Assembly: GCA_903837815.1 (NCBI GenBank)
Contig: CAILWD010000213.1
Span: 1 to 10,796 of the forward strand
Direction of reading: 5' to 3'
DNA: 10,796 bases
Source of the DNA: an uncultured Chloroflexota bacterium
GTDB lineage: Bacteria; Chloroflexota; Anaerolineae; Anaerolineales; Villigracilaceae
Notes under the pieces: generated by a model
Seen by the model: only the letters and a program-made list of their open reading frames with translations
Databases searched by the model: none
What the model was told of the DNA's origin: nothing
In this document: piece by piece, positions 4,602-10,796 of the stretch
How the letters are laid out: each line of letters starts with the position of its first letter
Numbering within the stretch: position 1 is the stretch's first letter
Position numbers and translations under genes: made by a program

Positions 4602-6104
4602 TTATGTCTTGAAAATCACATCCAGATACTTCTTCAACAAATCGCTGACCATGCCGCGCAGGGGTATTGTCGCCGCCATGCCGTAAACGGGAGCCATCGA
4701 GCCTTTTTCTTCGGGGTGCGCCTTGATATGCTCCACCGCTTCGCGCAAATCCGCGAGAAAACGCTCCGCCACGCCGGGCTGTGTGTGACGCAAGGTGACG
4801 CACAGGTGGATGCAGGTAGGTTTGTGCAGACCGTTCAGGCTCCATTGCTTGTGAGACATATAATCCAGCGCCTTGTAGATGTTCACCGTCTCGGAGGCAA
4901 ATGAAACAACGAAAAGCGGATCGCCGAGAACGCGCAACTCGGGGATTTGGTTCACGCCCCGCTTGATGGCTGATGCTGTTTCGAGGATTTTCTTCGTCGC
5001 CGCAGTGTACCCGTCCGCGCCGATGGAGGTCAGCGCCGCCCAGCAAGCCGCGCTCAACGCCCCAGGGCGGCTGCCCGCAAAGGTCGGCGAGAAGTACAGT
5101 CCGCCGGGCCACTCGGTGCTGGTGTAATATTGAAAGTGCCGCAGTTCCTCTCCGCGATACAAAACCACCGAAGTTCCCTTGGCGGCGTAGCCGTACTTGT
5201 GCGTGTCTGCCGACATGGAGGTTACGCCCGGCAGGCGAAAGTCAAACTTCGGCACGGGGTATCCCAGTTTCTCAGCCCACGGCAGGACGAATCCGCCCAG
5301 ACAGGCATCGGTGTGGAATCCGATTCCGCGCTCACGGGCAAGCTCAGACAACTCTTCGATGGGGTCAATTGCTCCGTGCGGGAAGCTGGGCGCTGACCCG
5401 ACGATGACCACCGTGTTGCGGTTGACCGCTTTTCGCGCCGCGTTCACGTCTGCACGGAAGGATTCGTCAATGGGAACGTGAACCATCTTGATATTGAAAT
5501 ACTGACTGGCTTTATCGAAAGCGGCGTGCGCGGTGATTGGCACAACCATCTCAGGCTGGGTGATGCCTTTCGTCTCCCGCGCCCAATCGCGATAGGTCTT
5601 CATCGCCAGCATGATGCTTTCGGTACCGCCCGATGAAAGTGTCCCGCAGACATTCTGCCCCGTCCCGCCGAGCATGTCTGCGGTCATTGCCACAATCTCA
5701 GACTCGAACTTGTTGGCGCTGGGCCAGACGTCCGAGTGAAGCGGGTTGCTCTGCGAGTTCAGGGCGTAGACCTTGTTCAAAAACTCGATGTGCTCCTGGT
5801 CGCCGTGATAGACCGCCCCCGAAATAAAGCCATCCTTCCAGAGGGATTCCTCCGCTTCGCGCATGGCTTCCATATCTCGCAGAACGTCGGCGCGGGGACG
5901 CCCTTCTGCGGGGAGTTTGGTGAACGTCTCGAACTTTCCCCGGTACGGCTTGAGCGAACCCTCCAGTTTAGACATGATCTCGTCATACTCGCCCTCGACC
6001 TTGTCCCCGACCCCGGGCAACGACTTCAAACTTTTCTCCACCAACTTCAAAAAACGCGGATTTGCCTTCCCCAACAGATTGAACAATGTATTCTTCAAGC
6101 TCAT
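4602..6104 (-). CDS. Sphingosine-1-phosphate-lyase-like PLP enzyme
   Basis: A 500-residue fold-type I, group II PLP decarboxylase-family enzyme that aligns by eye along its length with sphingosine-1-phosphate lyases, which cleave phosphorylated sphingoid bases into an aldehyde and phosphoethanolamine. Landmarks include SGAVYHGD (95-102), NPLHSDVWPS (120-129), CGTLSSGGTES (153-163, phosphate and PLP cup), AHAAFDKA (192-199) with the ring-stacking His193, HTDACLGGF (264-272) with the PLP-nitrogen Asp266, and SADTHKYGYAAKG (298-310) with Schiff-base Lys303. AGSRPG and SAACWAAL follow. It lacks the membrane anchor of eukaryotic enzymes, like the soluble bacterial Symbiobacterium enzyme. The start at 6104 is preferred over the in-frame 6134, which lies in the repeat; the Shine-Dalgarno GGAG is at 6113-6116 within a repeat core. 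It lies 88 bases after the kinase gene, probably co-transcribed. The true substrate could be another phosphorylated amino alcohol. Confidence 0.85.
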   Translation of the reverse strand: MSLKNTLFNLLGKANPRFLKLVEKSLKSLPGVGDKVEGEYDEIMSKLEGSLKPYRGKFETFTKLPAEGRPRADVLRDMEAMREAEESLWKDGFISGAVYHGDQEHIEFLNKVYALNSQSNPLHSDVWPSANKFESEIVAMTADMLGGTGQNVCGTLSSGGTESIMLAMKTYRDWARETKGITQPEMVVPITAHAAFDKASQYFNIKMVHVPIDESFRADVNAARKAVNRNTVVIVGSAPSFPHGAIDPIEELSELARERGIGFHTDACLGGFVLPWAEKLGYPVPKFDFRLPGVTSMSADTHKYGYAAKGTSVVLYRGEELRHFQYYTSTEWPGGLYFSPTFAGSRPGALSAACWAALTSIGADGYTAATKKILETASAIKRGVNQIPELRVLGDPLFVVSFASETVNIYKALDYMSHKQWSLNGLHKPTCIHLCVTLRHTQPGVAERFLADLREAVEHIKAHPEEKGSMAPVYGMAATIPLRGMVSDLLKKYLDVIFKT

Positions 6105-6108
6105 GAAT

Positions 6109-6187
6109 GTGTCTCCGTCTAACCACGGAGACACAGAGGCACAGAGTTCTAAATTTTTTCCTCCGTGTCTTCGTGTCTCCGTGGTTA
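6109..6187. repeat. Inverted repeat with octameric words in the kinase/lyase gap
   Basis: Arms 6120-6146 and 6161-6187 are 27 bases each: the outer 15 pair perfectly and the rest pair partly, around a 14-base AT-rich loop. Both arms are built from 8-base words (CACGGAGA/CACAGAGG on one side, CTCCGTGT/CTTCGTGT on the other). An extra copy of the core GTGTCTCCGT sits at 6109-6118, next to the lyase start. The family (CCACGGAGACACAGAG) is one I recognise as dispersed in many bacterial genomes. Confidence 0.8.
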
Positions 6188-6192
6188 AAATT

Positions 6193-7776
6193 TTATCGCG
6201 GACGATTCAGCCGCGCGTAGATCTTGCGGTTGTTTTGGTAGATGGCGACGAACTCGGCGAACAGTTCGTCATAAATTTTGCGGTGATCGGGATTTGGCTC
6301 GTAGGTATTTGCAACCGGCACATGCAGGCCGATCTCGTCGTAACGCAGGTATCCCAGCGAAGCGGAAGCCAGCAGAGCCGCGCCGCGCACATTGGCTTCG
6401 ATGGGGTCCTTCATCTGTCGGATGGGACGGTTCAACACGTCTGCCTGAATCTGGCACCACAGATTCGACTTCGCCCCGCCGCCCACCATATTGATCGAGT
6501 CCGCCTTGCGCCCGATGAAGCCTTCGACAGCATTCAACAACCAGCGGGCGTTGTACGCCACACCCTCGAATACGGCGCGGACCATGTCAGCGCGCGTTGT
6601 GCCGAGGGACAAATTGTGGAAGCCGCCGCGTACGAGGTGATTGTCCACCGGGGCGCGTTCGCCATAAAGCCAGGGAGTGAAGATCAACTTGTCGCTGCCT
6701 GCGGGAGCGCGCTCCGCGATCTGGTCGAATAATCTGTAGGCATTTGTCGGGTTTGGACCGACGGATAATTCATCCTGCGGGAAGAGGATGTTGTTACGCA
6801 GGTATTGCAGGCATGCGCCAGCGGATTCCTGTTCGTTCGTCAGCAGGTAGCGCCCCGGAATTGCCGAGGGAAGCGCGGCAATGTTGTGGGAAATATCGGT
6901 CTTCTTGAACGGCACGTGACAGGTCAGCCAGCCCGATGTCCCGATATACAAATGCGGCTCATATTCGCGCACCGCGCCGGAACCGACGGCAGCCGACTGA
7001 ACGTCACCCGATCCCATCAACACCCGCACATCGCCGCGCAACCCCCAGTCACGGGCGATTTCCGGGCGCAGGTTGCCCAGGTCCGTGTTCGGGGGTTCTA
7101 TGTCGGGCAGTTTCTCGCGGTCGAGACCGGAGCGTTTAATCAGTTCCGTGTTGTAGGCAACCTTGTTGATGTTGCGGTTATCCGTCACCCAATGCAAAAT
7201 GATGGAATTAAACGATGCGCCGAACCTGCCGCTGAGACGCAAACCGATGTAGTCCACCGGCTCGAGAAATTTATAAGCGCGGCGATAGATGTCAGGCTGG
7301 GCATCCTTCAGGTATAGAATATGCGCCATCGGGTCCTTGCCCGCAGTGCCCGGCACCCCGCCTGTAATCTGAATCCACCTCAGGAGTTTGGGCAGTGAAT
7401 ATCCTTCGATTTTGAAGGGACCGTCAAACAATTTGTGGATGTGAGGTGCGCCGCGCGCGTCCATCCAGTTGACCGCGTTCCCCAGCGCGTTGCCCTCCCG
7501 ATCCACCGGCACTGTGCCCGACCACTGGGCTGTGGAAGCGACAGCGATAATATCATTGTTGGGAACCAGACCTTTAGACAGCAGGCGTTTTGCAGCCGTC
7601 TCGATTGCGTTCCACCACTCTTCGGGAGACTGCTCCGCCCCGCCTTCGGGCAGAAGTGTCACTCCCGTCTCTTCAAACTCACTGCCGATCAACTCGCCTT
7701 GTGTGGAAAACAAGGCAACCTTGGGACCCGACGTGCCCAGATCAATCGCGAGAACGTATTTATCATTGCCTGACAT
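6193..7776 (-). CDS. FGGY-family carbohydrate kinase (xylulokinase-like)
   Basis: A 527-residue FGGY kinase, which phosphorylates a sugar, polyol or related compound with ATP in the cytoplasm. VLAIDLGTSGPKVALF (8-23) is the N-terminal phosphate-binding motif, GSGDVQSAAVGSGAV (255-269) carries the likely catalytic base D258, GTSGWLT (279-285) is the second phosphate loop, and MVGGGAKSNLWCQIQADVL (430-448) is the C-terminal FGGY/adenosine signature. Length and layout match xylulokinases, but the substrate-loop QMHG of XylB is QWSG here (84-87), so the substrate should not be assumed to be xylulose. The start at 7776 (MSGNDKYV) is chosen over the in-frame 7998 because GAGG lies seven bases upstream and the extra 74 residues cross the divergent promoter region. 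It is probably first in an operon with the lyase-like gene. Confidence 0.85.
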   Translation of the reverse strand: MSGNDKYVLAIDLGTSGPKVALFSTQGELIGSEFEETGVTLLPEGGAEQSPEEWWNAIETAAKRLLSKGLVPNNDIIAVASTAQWSGTVPVDREGNALGNAVNWMDARGAPHIHKLFDGPFKIEGYSLPKLLRWIQITGGVPGTAGKDPMAHILYLKDAQPDIYRRAYKFLEPVDYIGLRLSGRFGASFNSIILHWVTDNRNINKVAYNTELIKRSGLDREKLPDIEPPNTDLGNLRPEIARDWGLRGDVRVLMGSGDVQSAAVGSGAVREYEPHLYIGTSGWLTCHVPFKKTDISHNIAALPSAIPGRYLLTNEQESAGACLQYLRNNILFPQDELSVGPNPTNAYRLFDQIAERAPAGSDKLIFTPWLYGERAPVDNHLVRGGFHNLSLGTTRADMVRAVFEGVAYNARWLLNAVEGFIGRKADSINMVGGGAKSNLWCQIQADVLNRPIRQMKDPIEANVRGAALLASASLGYLRYDEIGLHVPVANTYEPNPDHRKIYDELFAEFVAIYQNNRKIYARLNRPR

Positions 7777-7821
7777 TTTGCCTCGATTAGATTGCGGATT
7801 GGAAGTGTTCAGACGAGAGGG

Positions 7822-7850
7822 ATGATACTCGAACATTTGTGAAAAGCCAA
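7822..7850 (-). promoter_or_regulatory. Promoter for the kinase-lyase operon
   Basis: On the minus strand, TTGGCT (7850-7845) and TATCAT (7827-7822) are spaced by exactly 17 bases and would start transcription about 40 bases before ATG 7776. Both hexamers deviate from consensus, so this is a moderate call. Confidence 0.4.
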
Positions 7851-7883
7851 TGAAGGAAGTTTTCCCATTCTCATCATATCGGC

Positions 7884-7889
7884 TAAAAT
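7884..7889 (+). promoter_or_regulatory. -10 element with an apparently leaderless start
   Basis: TAAAAT at 7884-7889 lies only seven bases before ATG 7897, so the transcript would begin at or next to the start codon. No Shine-Dalgarno sequence is present. No clear -35 is seen. Confidence 0.5.
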
Positions 7890-7896
7890 ATGCCCC

Positions 7897-8826
7897 ATGC
7901 GTTCCAGCGATTTGAAATACTTCGGCTACGGGTTTGGGATCGGCGCAGCACTGGCTGGCCTTTTTTTTGCGGGCTGGCTCCTCATGCAGAGCGCGCAATT
8001 CAATGTCAATAGCGGCGGGTCATTGTACGGAGTCCATGAAACGCCCACACAAGCCGTTCTGTTACTAACCGTCCCTCCCAGCGCCACAGTCACCGCCAGC
8101 CCTGCCAGCACGGTCACGGTCACACCCACCGCCACAGCGACATCCACACCCACCCTGCCTCCCACGCCCACCGCCACGTTGACCGAAGCCGAGATGATGA
8201 TCGCAAACGGATATCTCGCCATTAGAGGGCCCCTCACACAGGAACAGCAAATCAGTCTGTACGAAGCTTCCCTCACATTCAACGCGCCCACTTATGAATT
8301 GAGCAAACAGATGTCGGTGCAAGTCAACCAACTGCGATTCTCAGACCCCAGCACCACCTGCGGGCCTCTGTCCATCGCCATCCTGCAAAAGGCGGGGCTG
8401 CTGGCTGAAGACCTTGTGCCGCACGATTTCTTCCTCATCAACCCCGACCTGGGGAAGGATCGCGCCATCATCGAGTCTGTCTTTACGGAAGAGAAATACG
8501 CCGGCATAAGGCGCAAAGTCCGCATTGACCGGGAAGACTGGCTCGCCAACCCGCTGCTGCCTGGCGACTTTGTCTACCTCTACTCTGGCACAGGCGGAAA
8601 TTTCGAACACATGCTCATCGTCACCCGCGTAGACGGTCAGGGACGCGCCTACTCGATGACAAACTACAACACCCCGGAAGGTTTCGTCATCGAAGAAGCC
8701 CTGCTCTACGACCCAGCCGACGCAAACGCGGGCTTGTTCCCGCAGTGGACCGAAAGACAATTTGCAAAACTCGGCGCGACAGGATTTGCCGGGTATGAAG
8801 TTTGGAGACTAAAGGAAAATCAATGA
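7897..8826 (+). CDS. Membrane-anchored extracytoplasmic protein with a papain-like (C39/NlpC-like) domain
   Basis: A 309-residue protein. Residues about 10-31 form one hydrophobic segment, read as a signal anchor. Residues about 49-96 are a Thr/Pro/Ser/Ala-rich stalk (TPTATATSTPTLPPTPTAT), a usual spacer in cell-surface proteins of this kind of bacterium. The C-terminal domain has STTCGPLSIAILQKAGL (152-168) with candidate nucleophile Cys155 at the start of a helix, then LLPGDFVYLYSG (220-231), and EHMLIVTRVD (237-246) with candidate His238, followed by AYSMTNYN (251-258) that may supply the third residue. That order (Cys, GD, His) is typical of papain-fold peptidases or amidases such as C39-like and NlpC/P60-like proteins. 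The substrate is unknown. The ATG has no Shine-Dalgarno and sits seven bases after a -10. The next gene overlaps by ATGA. Confidence 0.6.
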   Translation: MRSSDLKYFGYGFGIGAALAGLFFAGWLLMQSAQFNVNSGGSLYGVHETPTQAVLLLTVPPSATVTASPASTVTVTPTATATSTPTLPPTPTATLTEAEMMIANGYLAIRGPLTQEQQISLYEASLTFNAPTYELSKQMSVQVNQLRFSDPSTTCGPLSIAILQKAGLLAEDLVPHDFFLINPDLGKDRAIIESVFTEEKYAGIRRKVRIDREDWLANPLLPGDFVYLYSGTGGNFEHMLIVTRVDGQGRAYSMTNYNTPEGFVIEEALLYDPADANAGLFPQWTERQFAKLGATGFAGYEVWRLKENQ

Positions 8827-9437
8827 CAACGGAAACAAAAGCAATCATCTTCGATTTTGGCGGCGTGCTGATCCGCTGGGACCCGCGCAACCTTTACGCG
8901 CAATACTTCCCCGGTCAGCCGCAGGCAATGGAGGAATTTCTAAAAGAAATCGATTTCATGGCATGGAACGCGCAACAAGACAAGGGACGCCCCTTTGCCG
9001 AAGGCGTCGCGCTCCACATACAACGGCATCCGCAATACGCCGATTTAATCAAAGCCTATTATGAGAACTGGAAAGAATCCATCACGGGCGAAATCGACGG
9101 CACCGTGGAACTGTTGCGCGCGCTCAAGAAAAAAGGCTACCCGCTCTACGGTCTAAGCAACTGGTCGGCAGAGACTTTTCCCGTCATTCGCCACGAGTTT
9201 GACTTCCTCAACCTGCTCGACGATATCGTGATTTCGGGCGACATCAACCTGATCAAACCGGAGCCTGAAATCTTTGAATTCTTCCTGGAAAAAATCGACA
9301 CACCCGCCGCTCAATGCCTGTTCATAGACGACTCGGCGGCCAACATCGCCGCCGCCCAAAGCATCGGCTTCGACACTGTCCATTTCAAATCGCCCGAACA
9401 GTTGAAAATGGAATTGGAAACCCGTCGGTTGTTGTAA
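8823..9437 (+). CDS. HAD-superfamily hydrolase (HAD-IA, YihX-like phosphatase)
   Basis: A 204-residue HAD hydrolase. Motif I is IIFDFGGVL (8-16) with nucleophile D11, motif II is LSNWS (111-115), motif III is LIKPEPEIF (143-151) with K145, and motif IV is FIDDSAANI (167-175) with D169/D170. A helical cap lies between motifs I and II (about 20-90). This layout matches HAD-IA variant-3 proteins such as YihX-like phosphatases acting on small phosphorylated metabolites. The residue two after the nucleophile is Gly rather than the usual Asp, as in other 'DFGGV' members, so phosphatase efficiency is uncertain. The start at ATG 8823 is chosen because it overlaps the upstream stop (ATGA) and follows AAAGGAAA at 8811-8818; a TTG 21 bases upstream is less likely. 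It is translationally coupled to the anchored papain-fold protein and 21 bases before the prenyl synthase. Confidence 0.82.
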   Translation: MTTETKAIIFDFGGVLIRWDPRNLYAQYFPGQPQAMEEFLKEIDFMAWNAQQDKGRPFAEGVALHIQRHPQYADLIKAYYENWKESITGEIDGTVELLRALKKKGYPLYGLSNWSAETFPVIRHEFDFLNLLDDIVISGDINLIKPEPEIFEFFLEKIDTPAAQCLFIDDSAANIAAAQSIGFDTVHFKSPEQLKMELETRRLL

Positions 9438-9458
9438 TTGTGTCATGGAAAGGAAAAG

Positions 9459-10472
9459 ATGAATCTCAAACAACACTTCGAGGTCATGCTGCCCGAAATA
9501 GAAACAGAATTACAACGGCAGGCTGCGCGGCTCGACGCCACCAATCTGCGCCCGTTCCACGAAATGCTTACCTACCACATGGGATGGACGGGCGAAGGCG
9601 CTGGGAAGGAAGCCACCGGCAAGCGGATTCGCCCGCTGACGGTCTTGTTGGCAGCCGCTTCGGCTGGAGGCGATTGGAAGCCCGCCCTGCCCGCCGCAGC
9701 AGCCGTCGAACTGGTTCACAACTTCAGTCTGGTCCACGACGACGTGCAGGACAACTCGCCGAAGCGGCGCGGCAGACCCACCGTCTGGACAAAATGGGGC
9801 GTGCCAATGGCCATCAACGTCGGCGACGCGCTCTTCGTCATCGCCTTCCAATCAATCATGGATTTGAGCAGAGCGTATCCCGCAGAGTCTGTGGTACGGG
9901 CGTCGGTCATATTACAGGAAGCCTGTCTCAGCCTGACGCGCGGTCAATACCTCGACATGGCGTACGAGAAACGTCACGACCTGAGCCTCGAAGATTACTG
10001 GCAGATGGTGGGCGGCAAAACCTCTGCCCTGCTCTCCGCCTGCATCCACATCGGAACCCTGCTCGGAGGGGCAAAAGACGCAGAGCAGGAAGCCTATCGT
10101 CAGTTTGGGTATCACCTGGGTCTGGCGTTCCAGGCGCAAGACGACATCCTCGGCATCTGGGGCGATGAAGCCGTCACCGGCAAATCCACTGCCAGCGATT
10201 TGGTGGAGGGAAAAAACTCACTGCCCGTTTTGTTTGGCCTCGACAGGCAAGGTCAATTTGCCAAACGCTGGAAGCGGGGGCCCATCACAGCCAGCGAGGT
10301 GGCCGAAGTCGCGAGTCTGCTGGAAAGGGAAGGCGCCAAAACCTACGCGGAAGAAATCGCAGAACGGGAGACCGAGATCGCGCTGGGATTTTTGCGCCAA
10401 GCCAACCCACGCGGCGCGGCAGGTGAAGCGATGCTCGACCTGGCGAACATGCTCCTGAAACGCAGCCAATAA
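9459..10472 (+). CDS. Short-chain polyprenyl (probably geranylgeranyl) diphosphate synthase
   Basis: A 337-residue trans-prenyltransferase that condenses isopentenyl diphosphate onto allylic diphosphates. GKRIRPLTVLLA (about 54-65) is the substrate-binding Lys/Arg region. The first Asp-rich motif is HDDVQD (93-98: D94, D95, D98), followed by RRGRPTVW (103-110). GGKTSALLSA is at 185-194. The second Asp motif is QDDILGIWGD (227-236), where the fifth position is Gly and a further Asp comes at 236, a pattern also known from actinobacterial-type enzymes. Phe89 stands five residues before the first Asp motif, and no two-residue insertion is present; by the known chain-length rules this suggests a C20 (or C15) product. 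Such products feed carotenoid, quinone or lipid synthesis. The start at ATG 9459 has AGGA at 9451-9454; an in-frame TTG at 9438 is less likely. Confidence 0.88.
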   Translation: MNLKQHFEVMLPEIETELQRQAARLDATNLRPFHEMLTYHMGWTGEGAGKEATGKRIRPLTVLLAAASAGGDWKPALPAAAAVELVHNFSLVHDDVQDNSPKRRGRPTVWTKWGVPMAINVGDALFVIAFQSIMDLSRAYPAESVVRASVILQEACLSLTRGQYLDMAYEKRHDLSLEDYWQMVGGKTSALLSACIHIGTLLGGAKDAEQEAYRQFGYHLGLAFQAQDDILGIWGDEAVTGKSTASDLVEGKNSLPVLFGLDRQGQFAKRWKRGPITASEVAEVASLLEREGAKTYAEEIAERETEIALGFLRQANPRGAAGEAMLDLANMLLKRSQ

Positions 10473-10477
10473 AGAGG

Positions 10478-10507
10478 TTGACATGCCTTTTCCATTGGGC
10501 GTATAAT
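10478..10507 (+). promoter_or_regulatory. Consensus promoter for tRNA-Gly
   Basis: TTGACA (10478-10483) and TATAAT (10502-10507) are both perfect hexamers with an 18-base spacer. The element lies about 21 bases before the tRNA and begins just after the prenyl synthase stop codon. Confidence 0.85.
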
Positions 10508-10528
10508 CCGAGCCGTTCGTCCAGTCAA

Positions 10529-10600
10529 GCGGGTGTAGTTCAGTGGTAGAACGCATGCTTCCCAAGCATGATATCGTGGGTTCGAGTCCCATCACCCGCT
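10529..10600 (+). tRNA. tRNA-Gly (anticodon CCC)
   Basis: The cloverleaf is complete: the acceptor arm GCGGGTG (10529-10535) pairs perfectly with CACCCGC (10593-10599). The D stem is GTTC/GAAC. The anticodon stem CATGC/GCATG encloses TTCCCAA with anticodon CCC at 10561-10563, reading GGG. The T stem is GTGGG/CCCAT with the TTCGAGT loop. The discriminator base is T10600. CCA is not encoded (CAA follows), so it must be added by the CCA-adding enzyme. Confidence 0.97.
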
Positions 10601-10619
10601 CAACAGGAGAAATCGCCTG

Positions 10620-10652
10620 ACACGCCGTCTTTCGTTATGAAAGGCGGCGTGT
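10620..10652 (+). terminator. Hairpin downstream of the tRNA, probable terminator
   Basis: A 14-bp stem (10620-10633 with 10639-10652, one G-U) has a five-base GTTAT loop. A T-run appears only about a dozen bases later (10665-10670), so it may be a weak terminator or a processing/structural element. Confidence 0.55.
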
Positions 10653-10678
10653 TACGTTATAAGATTTTTTCTCCTTAT

Positions 10679-10701
10679 ATGCCGCAATGCAAGTGCGGCA
10701 T
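10679..10701 (+). repeat. Small 8-bp hairpin in the tRNA-downstream region
   Basis: ATGCCGCA (10679-10686) pairs with TGCGGCAT (10694-10701) around a seven-base loop. No T-run follows; function unknown. Confidence 0.45.
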
Positions 10702-10738
10702 GGCTGTAGCAAAGTCGCTTGACAAAAAGTGAAAAATA

Positions 10739-10792
10739 AGATCCTTCTCGGTAAAATTGCGAGTGCGAACAAGCAAAAACCGAGGAGGATCT
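10739..10792 (+). promoter_or_regulatory. Inverted repeat covering the Shine-Dalgarno of the next gene
   Basis: AGATCCTTCTCGG (10739-10751) is complementary to CCGAGGAGGATCT (10780-10792) at 12 of 13 positions, the thirteenth being G-U in RNA. The right arm contains the strong Shine-Dalgarno GAGGAGG (10782-10788), so a gene very probably starts just past the window end. TAAAAT at 10752-10757, with GTGAAA 17 bases upstream, is a possible promoter. TTGACA at 10719-10724 has no -10 at proper spacing. Confidence 0.5.
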
Positions 10793-10796
10793 AAAA

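Noticed and set aside
4354..5112. A 252-residue minus-strand frame containing CHSERNEES
   Set aside because: It crosses the terminator and the dispersed repeat and is out of frame with the well-supported lyase gene; CHSER-type peptides are a known artefact of translating this repeat.
5863..6732. A 289-residue plus-strand frame over the kinase/lyase junction
   Set aside because: It lies antisense to two strongly supported genes and reads through the inverted repeat; no motif supports it.
7777..7998. N-terminal extension of the kinase to 7998
   Set aside because: The added 74 residues have no family similarity and cross the divergent promoter region; the start at 7776 has a good ribosome-binding site and fits the FGGY N-terminus.

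Overview
The window looks like a chromosomal stretch of a Chloroflexota bacterium, most likely an Anaerolineae-type organism. This is a judgement from several features together: fairly GC-rich genes in short operons, an extracytoplasmic protein on a Thr/Pro-rich stalk, a HU protein of the HU-HIG type, a sphingosine-1-phosphate-lyase-like enzyme, a short-chain prenyl synthase, and gaps filled with hairpins and short-period tandem repeats. No single marker here proves the taxonomy.

Layout. (1) Positions 1-2172, plus strand: the end of a cytochrome b-type membrane subunit, a four-helix YeeE/YedE (thiosulfate/sulfur transporter) half, and a second YeeE/YedE half fused to a rhodanese fold that has lost its catalytic cysteine. 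This reads as a module for sulfur-compound uptake and redox. (2) Positions 2200-4549: three single-gene units, each closed by a strong hairpin terminator: a nucleotidyltransferase-fold protein, a HU-family DNA-binding protein, and a small SpoIIAA-like (STAS/Sec14-type) protein. (3) Positions 7776-4602, minus strand: an FGGY sugar-kinase-family gene followed by a PLP-dependent sphingosine-1-phosphate-lyase-like gene, probably one operon. (4) Positions 7897-10472, plus strand: an N-terminally anchored papain-fold-like protein with an apparently leaderless start, a HAD phosphatase overlapping it by ATGA, and a polyprenyl (probably geranylgeranyl) diphosphate synthase. A tRNA-Gly(CCC) with a textbook promoter follows, then a structured leader whose Shine-Dalgarno sequence ends just before the window does.

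The most interesting content is between the genes. Four gaps contain arrays of 7- or 8-base words repeated in tandem, with a different word in each gap. The terminator arm after the HU gene has been amplified into four 22-bp units. Two almost identical terminators flank the nucleotidyltransferase gene. In the kinase/lyase gap, a dispersed-type repeat places three mutually exclusive pairing segments upstream of the lyase start, one of which carries its Shine-Dalgarno sequence; this is a candidate translational switch. At the window end, a 13-bp inverted repeat covers the Shine-Dalgarno sequence of the next gene.

Functional coherence between regions is low. Regions 1 and 3 each look like a pathway fragment (sulfur uptake; phosphorylation followed by cleavage of a phosphorylated substrate), while the rest are housekeeping or orphan genes.
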